Below the pieces are notes generated by a model. It was not told the DNA's origin and ran no database searches. It was given only the letters and a program-made list of their open reading frames with translations. Positions 1-4,791 of a DNA stretch of 5,702 nucleotides are shown piece after piece. Origin of the DNA: Acidobacteriota bacterium (GTDB lineage Bacteria > Acidobacteriota > Blastocatellia > Pyrinomonadales > Pyrinomonadaceae); the NCBI GenBank assembly GCA_029862725.1, contig JAOTWT010000226.1, positions 1 to 5,702 on the forward strand, given 5' to 3'. Both the position numbers and the translations under genes were made by a program. The first letter of the stretch is position 1; every line of letters begins with the position of its first letter.

Positions 1-432
1 AGGGCTGTGGATATTTGCAGAGCAACGTCTTCAAGAGTCCTTGTAAACGAGAGGTTTGATATTGCGATTGCCTCAGGTGCGGCGGGCGTCCAACTGACCT
101 CACGATCGGTTCCCTTGGCGCGTGTCAGGAAAGTCTGTCCGACGGGATTTGTAATCGGCGTTTCGACGCACTCACTCCGAGAGGTTATTGAGGCGCGGGA
201 CCAGGGAGCGGATTTTGCTCTTTTTGGCCCCGTTTTCGACACGCCATCAAAACGAAAATTCGGTGCACCGAAAGGGATCAGGTCACTGGCGAAAACTGCT
301 GCCGGGGTCGAGGGTTTTCCCGTTATAGCGGTCGGCGGAATAAACCGGTCAAACATCGCGGACATTCTGGAATGCGGCGCTTCGGGCTATGCTGCGATCC
401 GCATGTTTTGGCACGACACGGAACCGGGATAA
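1..432 (+). CDS. thiE: Thiamine-phosphate synthase (ThiE/TenI family), 5' truncated by window edge
   Basis: ThiE joins HMP-pyrophosphate and thiazole phosphate to give thiamine phosphate in the cytosol. The frame is open from nt 1, so the true start lies upstream, and 143 C-terminal residues of a family usually about 210 long are visible. Counting from the first codon, recognisable TIM-barrel segments follow in order. LVNERFDIAIASGAAGVQL matches the family's N-x-R-x-D...GVHL region. IGVSTHS comes next, then GPVFDTPSK, the substrate-loop signature. VIAVGGI is the phosphate-binding glycine loop near the C-terminus. The usual His of GVHL is Gln here, a mild deviation. The tail AAIRMF is seen in some ThiE/TenI proteins, so a TenI-like paralogue (thiazole tautomerase) cannot be fully excluded. 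The stop codon (430-432) lies 5 nt before the thiD start, which implies one operon and supports ThiE. Confidence 0.88.
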   Translation, partial: RAVDICRATSSRVLVNERFDIAIASGAAGVQLTSRSVPLARVRKVCPTGFVIGVSTHSLREVIEARDQGADFALFGPVFDTPSKRKFGAPKGIRSLAKTAAGVEGFPVIAVGGINRSNIADILECGASGYAAIRMFWHDTEPG

Positions 433-437
433 TAGAG

Positions 438-1274
438 ATGGAAGCGAAAGACACAAGGACAACGCCCGTCTGTTTGACGGTCGCCGGACTCGACCCTTCG
501 GGTGGGGCTGGCGTCGCTGCGGATATAAAGACCTTTTCGGCGTTTGGATGCTATGCCGCCTCGGCAGTCACCTCGATTACGTTTCAAAACACACAGGGTG
601 TCTACGGCGCAGAACACCAGTCCCCGGAATCCGTCAGGCAACAGTTGGTACCGATCTTTGACGATTTCGACGTCGCAGCAGTCAAGACCGGCATGTTGCC
701 CACAAAAGAAATCATCGAGGTGATTGCAGAGGTTCTTTCGGAACGCAATGCGGTCAGAATCGTCGTCGATCCTGTAGTCCGGTCTACTTCCGGTTTTGAT
801 CTTATCGACGATGCCGCACTCGAGAATATGATTCGGACGCTCCTGCCAATGGCACTGATCGTGACACCAAACCTCTTGGAGGCGGAGCGGATCGCCGGGC
901 ATCCGATCCGAAGCGAGAGCGACTTCACCGATGCCGCCCGGATAATGCTGGATTTCGGTGCCAATAGTGTCTTGATAAAAGGCGGCCACTTCGAATCAAA
1001 CGCAGCACCGGAAAAGGCGATCGACCGGCTTTTTAATGAAAAGGGGATGAGGCGTTTCGAGAACGAATTCATCCAAACAACCTCGACACACGGAACTGGA
1101 TGCACGCTTTCGGCGGCGATTTGCGCAAACCTGGCGCTGGGTTTATCGGTAGAAGAATCAGTCAGTCGGTCGAAAGAATATGTAACAGAGGCGATCGCCG
1201 GCTCGCAGGGCCTTGGAAAAGGGAACTCGCCGGTAGATCATTGGGCGGGAGTAAAGATTCGGGGCGAAAGATAG
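438..1274 (+). CDS. thiD: Hydroxymethylpyrimidine/phosphomethylpyrimidine kinase
   Basis: ThiD phosphorylates HMP and then HMP-phosphate, supplying HMP-PP, the substrate of ThiE, which is encoded directly upstream. The 278-residue product fits the family (E. coli ThiD is 266 aa). Ribokinase-fold motifs appear in order: TVAGLDPSGGAG (residues 14-25), VKTGM (82-86), DPV (111-113), TPN (143-145), KGGH (181-184), and the anion-hole motif HGTGC (218-222) with the Cys typical of ThiD. I chose ATG 438 because it follows the thiE stop by 5 nt and puts the first strand at the usual distance from the N-terminus. An in-frame ATG at 372 would add 22 unmatched residues inside thiE. The ribosome-binding site is weak (GAG only), which suggests translational coupling to thiE. 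The last 37 bp overlap the convergent gene on the other strand. Confidence 0.95.
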   Translation: MEAKDTRTTPVCLTVAGLDPSGGAGVAADIKTFSAFGCYAASAVTSITFQNTQGVYGAEHQSPESVRQQLVPIFDDFDVAAVKTGMLPTKEIIEVIAEVLSERNAVRIVVDPVVRSTSGFDLIDDAALENMIRTLLPMALIVTPNLLEAERIAGHPIRSESDFTDAARIMLDFGANSVLIKGGHFESNAAPEKAIDRLFNEKGMRRFENEFIQTTSTHGTGCTLSAAICANLALGLSVEESVSRSKEYVTEAIAGSQGLGKGNSPVDHWAGVKIRGER

Positions 1275-2104
1275 GTAACTCCGAACGTGATACCTGTATC
1301 CGGGCTCGTGTTAGTAAGGCCGAAAATGGCAGCCATATCGAAGCGCAAACCCGACGCCTTGACCTGAGTTCCAATCCTAAACTGGCTTTGGCTCTCCGTG
1401 CCGAGCGGTGCGGCACCGCTTCTAGTGTTGGCACGGCCGTTGATCTCGCTCGCGAAGTTGACGTTCTTGTTCAGGCGATAAACACCCGCAATTCCGTAAA
1501 GCAGAACATCGTTTTGTGTAAAGTCGTCTAAAGGGGCCGAGAGAATTCCGATACCTATGTTTCCGTAAACTTTAAGTCGCGGATCGTTCTGCGTGCCGCC
1601 GAAACTCTTCTGAAGTATTAGCTTTGAGTAAAGATCGATCTGATTGGTCCCGATTCCTTTGGCCTGATCGCTGTTCGGAATCAAAAAACCAAGCGACATC
1701 CCGACCGCGGGTAATGAACGGGATTCGTTTTTTAGTTTGATTTTGACCGTCGTCTTGATATCACCCACGTCGTTAGTCGAATTCGGGCTGATATTAAGAG
1801 GTATCGGCGGGTTTAATGCCTGTCGTTCAATCGCTAAAAAATTCTGAATCACACCCTCGATCTGCACCTCGACGTTGCCCGCATACCCCGTCCTGATCCT
1901 GATATCCCCAACCCGGGTTAAATCACCGCGAAGTCCCGACAACGGAAATCTGGCGTTCTGAAAGAAATCGGTCCCGGCGGCAATCTCGATCCGCCCGGGC
2001 GGCGTGATATCCACATCTTCCGTTAGGAGCGGACGCATTTGGCCGGCAGCATGGATCGCCGCCAAAAAGATAACAAAGAGAGCTGTAAAAACTTTGCCAA
2101 ACAT
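1238..2104 (-). CDS. Putative outer-membrane beta-barrel protein (Phenol_MetA_deg/transporter-like)
   Basis: The product is 288 residues with a clear Sec signal peptide: positive MFGK, a hydrophobic core at residues 5-17, and likely cleavage around residues 19-22 (HAAGQ). The mature protein opens with RPLLTEDVDITPPGRIEIAAG (24-44). This resembles the start of the 'MetA-pathway of phenol degradation' outer-membrane family (PF13557), whose members begin with a P-L-x-T-E-D-x-x-x-x-x-P-G-R-x-E-hydrophobic pattern. After that come alternating polar/hydrophobic strands and Gly-rich turns typical of a barrel, e.g. GDIKTTVKIKL and KVYGNIGIGIL. The C-terminus is not the usual aromatic residue, though FGVTYLS lies close to it. 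I chose ATG 2104 because the signal peptide starts there, with CAGGG a few nt upstream. Starts at 2149 or 2203 would put 15-33 non-signal residues in front. Substrate and role are unknown. The name rests on recalled family pattern, not a search. Confidence 0.62.
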   Translation of the reverse strand: MFGKVFTALFVIFLAAIHAAGQMRPLLTEDVDITPPGRIEIAAGTDFFQNARFPLSGLRGDLTRVGDIRIRTGYAGNVEVQIEGVIQNFLAIERQALNPPIPLNISPNSTNDVGDIKTTVKIKLKNESRSLPAVGMSLGFLIPNSDQAKGIGTNQIDLYSKLILQKSFGGTQNDPRLKVYGNIGIGILSAPLDDFTQNDVLLYGIAGVYRLNKNVNFASEINGRANTRSGAAPLGTESQSQFRIGTQVKASGLRFDMAAIFGLTNTSPDTGITFGVTYLSPRIFTPAQ

Positions 2105-2373
2105 AGATACCCTGTACCGCAGACCCGCTACCGAGACAGAATATGGCATTTGCGTTACGGATGCAATTTCCTTTGTAGCAGCGCGAACCGGCCCTTTGGA
2201 CATCGGTCAAAAAACTTGGCACAATGCATTCAGAATAGGGCGGCGCGTCCTTATCAAAAATTCCCGCGGCAAATCGGAAAGCCAACCGGTCTAAATATTT
2301 TATAAGTGTCTAGGATCAAACGTCTTCCGGGTTTGCAATCCGGTGGAATAGATTTGAACCTGCGGAGCGGTTT
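2105..2373. other. Divergent intergenic region
   Basis: This 269-nt spacer separates the minus-strand barrel gene from the plus-strand hemQ-like gene, so it should hold both promoters. An AT-rich stretch at 2291-2306 includes TATAAG (2301-2306), a plausible -10 for the rightward gene, but no good -35 lies 16-18 nt upstream. I see no convincing leftward promoter. Short open frames run through here on both strands but have no ribosome-binding site or recognisable protein character. Confidence 0.5.
2327..2343 (+). promoter_or_regulatory. Short dyad/hairpin upstream of hemQ
   Basis: CCGGGTTTGCAATCCGG can form a 7-bp stem (one G-T pair) with a 3-nt loop, ending 30 nt before the start codon and about 20 nt before the GGAG ribosome-binding site. 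There is no T-tract, so it is not a terminator. It could be an operator or a 5'-UTR stem, or it could be chance. Confidence 0.25.
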
Positions 2374-3153
2374 ATGGAACCTCCTATGGAATTGATCGAA
2401 AACGAGGAAACCGAAAACGGGAAACTTCGACTCGTTGCGGATAATCAACTGCCCAATGACGCGCCGGCAATCGAAAAACAGTTCGTCAACTTCATGTTTT
2501 TTCGAGTGAATCCGGAGTGGCGAAAACTCAATCAGGAAACAAAAAAAGTATACAAGTCAGAGTTTCGAAAGGTCTTTGAGGAATTCTCCGAGCAGATGCT
2601 CCTGTTTTCTTATTCGCTCATCGGATTTGATTCCAAGGCTGACCTCATGTTGTGGCGGATCGGCAATTCGCTCGATTTGATACAGGATATGACCGCAAAG
2701 ATCTACCGGACGAACCTCGGCAGCTATCTTGAAACTACCGACAATTATCTATCGGTGACGAGGCAAATGATGTTCGTCGCTCCGGACCCGGACCAAGCCG
2801 CGGACGGCGACCGGTACCGGATAACGGCGGGCGAGAAAAAATATCATTTCCTGTACCCCTGCGCCAAGCACAGCGATTGGTATGAAAAGACGGATGAAGA
2901 GCGGGACGAGCTGATAAAAGAGAATTTTATGGTCGGCCAAAAGTTCTCGAACATAAGGATTCACATGACCCACGCATTTGGATTTAGCGAACAGGAATAC
3001 CTGATCAGTTTCGAGACCGATGAGCCAAAGGATTTTCTGGCTCTGGCTGAAGAGATGCGTGAGACTCCCGCAAGCAGTCTGACGATGAGAGGCATGCCGA
3101 TTTACACATGTCGTTTGAGGACGCTTTCCCAGTGCCTCGATTCGCTTGGTTAG
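2374..3153 (+). CDS. hemQ: Chlorite dismutase-family protein, probable coproheme decarboxylase (HemQ/ChdC)
   Basis: ChdC converts Fe-coproporphyrin III to haem b using peroxide, the last step of the coproporphyrin-dependent haem pathway. It acts in the cytosol, usually as a pentamer. The 259 aa length fits. An acidic, probably flexible N-terminus (about 1-35) precedes two ferredoxin-like halves. QFVNFMFFRV (36-45) begins the first. ADLMLW is the conserved strand of that half. YPCAKHSDWY carries Y161 and K165, the same Y-x-x-x-K spacing as catalytic Tyr145/Lys149 of the S. aureus enzyme. MTHAFGFSEQEYLISFE aligns with the Cld pattern H-S-T-G-L-D-D-x-x-F-I-x-x-F-E and places H200 as the proximal haem ligand. 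ATG 2374 has GGAG 6 nt upstream (2364-2367). The later ATG at 2386 has none. No other haem gene is in the window. A true chlorite dismutase or another Cld-family haem protein is less likely, given the Tyr/Lys pair, but possible. Confidence 0.8.
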   Translation: MEPPMELIENEETENGKLRLVADNQLPNDAPAIEKQFVNFMFFRVNPEWRKLNQETKKVYKSEFRKVFEEFSEQMLLFSYSLIGFDSKADLMLWRIGNSLDLIQDMTAKIYRTNLGSYLETTDNYLSVTRQMMFVAPDPDQAADGDRYRITAGEKKYHFLYPCAKHSDWYEKTDEERDELIKENFMVGQKFSNIRIHMTHAFGFSEQEYLISFETDEPKDFLALAEEMRETPASSLTMRGMPIYTCRLRTLSQCLDSLG

Positions 3154-3251
3154 TTTGGCGCCCGGTTTCCGGATTTTGGCCGCCTGATATGCGCGGATGA
3201 AAACGGATTTCGGCAGATGCGAAAATGATTTGGGGGTGTTTTCGGTGGGAC

Positions 3252-3303
3252 ATTAGCCGCTAAATTCTTAATAATCGGTCTGCGGCGAAGACCCGCGGCT
3301 AAT
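3252..3303 (+). repeat. Perfect 9-bp inverted repeat with nested hairpin before acyP
   Basis: ATTAGCCGC (3252-3260) and GCGGCTAAT (3295-3303) are exact reverse complements. Inside them GGTCT (3277-3281) and AGACC (3289-3293) form a second perfect 5-bp stem around a 7-nt loop. The right arm ends 6 nt before the acyP ATG at 3310, where a Shine-Dalgarno sequence would be expected and none is visible. The AT-rich TTCTTAATAAT between the arms could be a -10 region, so the element may act as DNA (operator) or as RNA (leader fold). Confidence 0.5.
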
Positions 3304-3309
3304 GACTTT

Positions 3310-3585
3310 ATGATCGTTGCACGCAGATACTTTATTTCCGGCCTCGTTCAGGGGGTCGGTTTTCGGTTTTTTGCCCAGCGTGCGGCTGCCGGGCATCAGG
3401 TGCGCGGCATGGTTCGAAATCTTGATGACGGGCGCGTCGAGGTTTATGTTGAAGGCGATGAGGGGTCAGTCAAGTCCTTTTATGATGACCTCCTGGCCGG
3501 ACCGGTTTATGCAAGGGTTGAAGATATCGAAGAAATCGTTCACGATCCTGCTGGTGAATTCAAAGCGTTTTTGATTGAACGCTAA
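3310..3585 (+). CDS. acyP: Acylphosphatase
   Basis: A small cytosolic enzyme that hydrolyses the carboxyl-phosphate bond of acyl phosphates such as acetyl phosphate or 1,3-bisphosphoglycerate. The 91-residue product is full length for the family (90-100 aa). Both signature blocks are intact: ISGLVQGVGFRFFAQRAA (residues 9-26) with the phosphate-binding Arg at R19, and GMVRNLDDGRVEVYVEG (33-49) with the catalytic Asn at N37. The C-terminal strands (DIEEI...FKAFLIE) also fit. ATG 3310 puts the first beta-strand at residues 3-10, as expected. No Shine-Dalgarno is seen; an inverted repeat occupies that region. It stands 156 nt from the hemQ stop, so it is probably a separate unit. Its physiological role is unclear, as for most bacterial homologues. 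Confidence 0.95.
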   Translation: MIVARRYFISGLVQGVGFRFFAQRAAAGHQVRGMVRNLDDGRVEVYVEGDEGSVKSFYDDLLAGPVYARVEDIEEIVHDPAGEFKAFLIER

Positions 3586-3590
3586 GTTTT

Positions 3591-3605
3591 ACCTGGGATC
3601 CAGGT
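3591..3605 (+). repeat. Hairpin just after acyP stop
   Basis: ACCTGG and CCAGGT form a perfect 6-bp stem with a 3-nt GAT loop, starting 5 nt after the acyP stop codon. No T-tract follows, so it is not an intrinsic terminator. It may protect the acyP mRNA 3' end, or be chance. Confidence 0.35.
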
Positions 3606-3729
3606 TGAGCACGGGTTTCACTCAGGCCGTTTATGAACACAGGCCTCACAGGAATTTGATGTTAGAACGCAAGCACGCCATTCGATTGGAATGACGTGTC
3701 TTTTTTGTGCTTTTAGGACCCGAATTACC

Positions 3730-3966
3730 GCGAGTATTTCCCCACATGGTGCGGTCCCTTTCGCGCTTCCCCATGCGGAGCGAGCGCTCTTTTCGATTAG
3801 CTCCTTAGAAGCGGGTAAGTCAAAGGCATTGGGCGCCTGACACTGTAGCCACCACCTGACGGTGTGGTCAAGCGTCCGACCTAAGGAGCCGGGACCGCTC
3901 GAGGAATCGCATTTTAAGACGAAAAGTTGGTTCAGGCGGCGTTTGCGATCACGCCGCCCTTTTTTT
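3730..3966 (+). ncRNA. Candidate structured RNA of unknown family with intrinsic terminator
   Basis: Nested perfect or near-perfect helices can be drawn by eye. P1 is GCGA plus TTCC (3730-3733, 3738-3741) with GGAA plus TCGC (3903-3910). P2 is GCGGTCCC (3751-3758) with GGGACCGC (3891-3898). P3 is CTCCTTAG (3801-3808) with CTAAGGAG (3881-3888). A side hairpin between P2 and P3 uses GCGCT (3763-3767) and AGCGC (3783-3787). An apical hairpin uses ACCAC (3851-3855) and GTGGT (3864-3868). The transcript would end at a strong terminator (3935-3966). The promoter is uncertain: TTGGAA (3686-3691) with TGC-TTTTAG (3708-3716) is weak. I cannot match it to tmRNA, RNase P, SRP, 6S, T-box or a known riboswitch. 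It could be an independent small RNA or a cis leader of apt. Confidence 0.5.
3935..3966 (+). terminator. Rho-independent terminator
   Basis: GGCGGCGT (3935-3942) and ACGCCGCC (3951-3958) form a perfect 8-bp GC-rich stem with an 8-nt loop, followed by a C and seven Ts (3960-3966). This is the strongest terminator in the window. It ends the structured RNA and lies upstream of the apt promoter. Confidence 0.92.
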
Positions 3967-4011
3967 GACGATTTTCAGGATATCGCTCAGAAGGACCTTA
4001 ACGCTCAAACC

Positions 4012-4038
4012 ACTCCCCGTTTGGAAAATCACGGGAGT
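4012..4038 (+). promoter_or_regulatory. Dyad enclosing the apt -35 box
   Basis: ACTCCCCGT (4012-4020) and ACGGGAGT (4031-4038) are complementary over 8 bp with one bulged C. The 10-base loop contains the proposed -35 hexamer TTGGAA. No T-tract follows. Its position suits an operator, but no regulator can be named. Confidence 0.35.
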
Positions 4039-4049
4039 TGTTGGATAAT
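4021..4049 (+). promoter_or_regulatory. Predicted sigma70-type promoter of apt
   Basis: TTGGAA (4021-4026, 4/6 match) and GATAAT (4044-4049, 5/6 match) are separated by exactly 17 nt, which puts the transcription start near 4056. It lies downstream of the intrinsic terminator, so apt need not depend on read-through from the structured RNA. The transcript would begin at or near a hairpin, TTTCGCA (4054-4060) with TGCGGAA (4065-4071) around a TTTT loop. Confidence 0.55.
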
Positions 4050-4122
4050 CGCCTTTCGCATTTTTGCGGAAATAGTTGGTTGGGGATTTGCCGGACTCTA
4101 AAATGCGCCGGCAGTGATTCGA

Positions 4123-4644
4123 ATGGAAGAACTAAGAAATATGATCAGGGAGGTTCCGGATTTTCCGAAACCAGGTATTAACTTTTACGACATCACGACA
4201 CTTTTGAAGGACCCGAAAGGACTGAGGCGGACCCTTAATCACATGACCGGGCACTACAATGACACCGATATCGATACTATCATCGGTATCGAGTCGCGCG
4301 GTTTTATCTTTGCTGTACCGATGGCGCAGCACCTGGGAACGGGTTTTGTACCTGTCAGAAAACCCGGCAAGCTGCCGCATGTTACGGCTTCGGCAACCTA
4401 CGAGCTGGAATACGGAACGGACACCTTGGAAATCCACCGCGACGCAATCGGCGACGGCCACAAAGTTTTGATTGTAGATGATTTACTGGCTACGGGCGGC
4501 ACCGCTAAAGCCTGCGCCGATCTTGTTAAAGAGGTCGGTGGCGACATTGTCGGCCTTGCTTTCTTATGTGAATTGACATTTCTTGGCGGCCGCGAAAAAC
4601 TCGACGGATATGATGTTCATTCGTTGATCAAATACGATGACTAA
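4123..4644 (+). CDS. apt: Adenine phosphoribosyltransferase
   Basis: APRT salvages adenine by transferring ribose-5-phosphate from PRPP to give AMP. The 173-residue product matches family length (170-183). Visible signatures: IREVPDFPKPGINFYDIT (residues 8-25), the conserved APRT N-terminus; ESRGF (57-61); the flexible-loop segment VPVRKPGKLPH; and the PRPP-binding motif VLIVDDLLATGGTA (115-128) with the acidic pair D119-D120. I prefer ATG 4123 because it gives the standard N-terminus. An in-frame GTG at 4114 would add three residues (read as MIR). Neither start has a clear Shine-Dalgarno sequence. It is transcribed alone, probably from the 4021-4049 promoter, and is followed immediately by heptamer repeats and a tRNA. 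The family assignment is secure. Confidence 0.97.
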   Translation: MEELRNMIREVPDFPKPGINFYDITTLLKDPKGLRRTLNHMTGHYNDTDIDTIIGIESRGFIFAVPMAQHLGTGFVPVRKPGKLPHVTASATYELEYGTDTLEIHRDAIGDGHKVLIVDDLLATGGTAKACADLVKEVGGDIVGLAFLCELTFLGGREKLDGYDVHSLIKYDD

Positions 4645-4686
4645 GGATTCAGGATTCAGGATTCAGGATTCAGCACTCAGGCCTCA
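4645..4686 (+). repeat. Heptanucleotide tandem repeat (GGATTCA)
   Basis: Four exact GGATTCA units (4645-4672) are followed by two degenerate ones, GCACTCA and GGCCTCA (4673-4686), keeping the 7-bp period. The array starts at the first base after the apt TAA and ends 28 nt before the tRNA. The period is not a multiple of three and the array is non-coding, so copy number could vary freely. It resembles the short tandemly repeated heptamers known from cyanobacterial intergenic regions. Confidence 0.9.
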
Positions 4687-4695
4687 GAAGTTTTC

Positions 4696-4708
4696 GCCGC
4701 TTCGCGGC
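4696..4708 (+). repeat. Small GC hairpin between repeat and tRNA
   Basis: GCCGC (4696-4700) and GCGGC (4704-4708) form a 5-bp stem around TTC, six nt upstream of the tRNA. TTTT precedes rather than follows it, so it is not a plus-strand terminator. It may mark the apt mRNA 3' end or a tRNA precursor leader. Confidence 0.3.
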
Positions 4709-4714
4709 TCATGT

Positions 4715-4791
4715 GCTCCCGTAGCTCAGCAGCATAGAGCGACCGCCTCCTAAGCGGTAGGCCACAGGTTGGAATCCTGTCGGGAGCACCA
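4715..4791 (+). tRNA. tRNA-Arg (anticodon CCT), CCA encoded
   Basis: A complete cloverleaf can be read: acceptor GCTCCCG (4715-4721) with CGGGAGC (4781-4787); D-stem GCTC/GAGC (4724-4727, 4737-4740); anticodon stem ACCGC/GCGGT (4742-4746, 4754-4758) around CTCCTAA, anticodon CCT at 4749-4751; five-base variable loop; T-stem ACAGG/CCTGT (4764-4768, 4776-4780); A73 and encoded CCA (4789-4791). It decodes AGG. With the D-loop aligned as A14 G15 C16 A17 G18 C19 A20 T20a A21, the arginine identity bases A20 and C35 are present, as are T8-A14 and G15-C48. The T-loop is TTGGAAT, with G rather than C at position 56, and position 19 is C, so the usual G19:C56 pair appears swapped. No promoter is evident; it may be co-transcribed with apt. 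Confidence 0.95.

Larger units (their letters stand above)
3586..4122. other. 537-nt region without a convincing protein gene
   Basis: The stretch holds a post-acyP hairpin, an unremarkable segment (about 3606-3720), a strongly structured RNA candidate with an intrinsic terminator (3730-3966), and the apt promoter and leader (about 4012-4122). A 79-codon plus-strand frame at 3862-4101 crosses the RNA stems and the terminator. It has no ribosome-binding site and no protein-like pattern, so I do not call it. Confidence 0.6.

Noticed and set aside
372..437. Longer start for thiD at ATG 372
   Set aside because: It would overlap thiE by 61 bp and add 22 residues that match no ThiD. ATG 438 gives the normal N-terminus.
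387..1105. Minus-strand open frames across thiD (387-989 and 602-1105)
   Set aside because: Both are antisense shadows of a strongly recognised gene and show no recognisable protein pattern.
1100..1531. 143-codon plus-strand open frame spanning the thiD end and the barrel gene
   Set aside because: It is out of frame with thiD, antisense to the barrel gene, and resembles no protein family.
2105..2203. Longer start for the barrel protein (ATG at 2203 or 2149)
   Set aside because: These add 15-33 residues before an otherwise perfect signal peptide and lack ribosome-binding sites.
2004..2305. Plus-strand open frames (2004-2294, 2039-2305) and a minus-strand frame (1923-2285) around the divergent intergenic region
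   Set aside because: They overlap each other and the signal-peptide coding part of the barrel gene. None has a ribosome-binding site or conserved motif.
3197..3256. 19-codon ATG-to-TAG frame between hemQ and acyP
   Set aside because: There is no ribosome-binding site, and it runs into the inverted repeat. A frame this short is expected by chance.
3886..3899. T-box-like sequence GGGACCGC upstream of a terminator
   Set aside because: It matches only the ACCGC part of the T-box consensus. The UGGN needed to pair with the tRNA end is CGGG here, and these bases pair perfectly with GCGGTCCC upstream instead.
3730..3966. 6S RNA, tmRNA, RNase P RNA or SRP RNA
   Set aside because: None of the conserved blocks I know (tmRNA tRNA-like ends and tag, RNase P P4 region, SRP GGAAG-type loop) is present. 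The asymmetric layout does not match the symmetric central bubble of 6S RNA. 6S remains only a weak alternative, since its sequence varies greatly.
3862..4101. 79-codon plus-strand open frame in the acyP-apt gap
   Set aside because: It crosses the RNA stems, the intrinsic terminator and the apt promoter. It has no ribosome-binding site at its start and its composition (Arg/Pro-rich, no pattern) is not protein-like.
4645..4686. CRISPR array or attachment site next to the tRNA
   Set aside because: The units are 7 bp with no spacers, and no integrase or duplicated tRNA 3' end is visible in the window.
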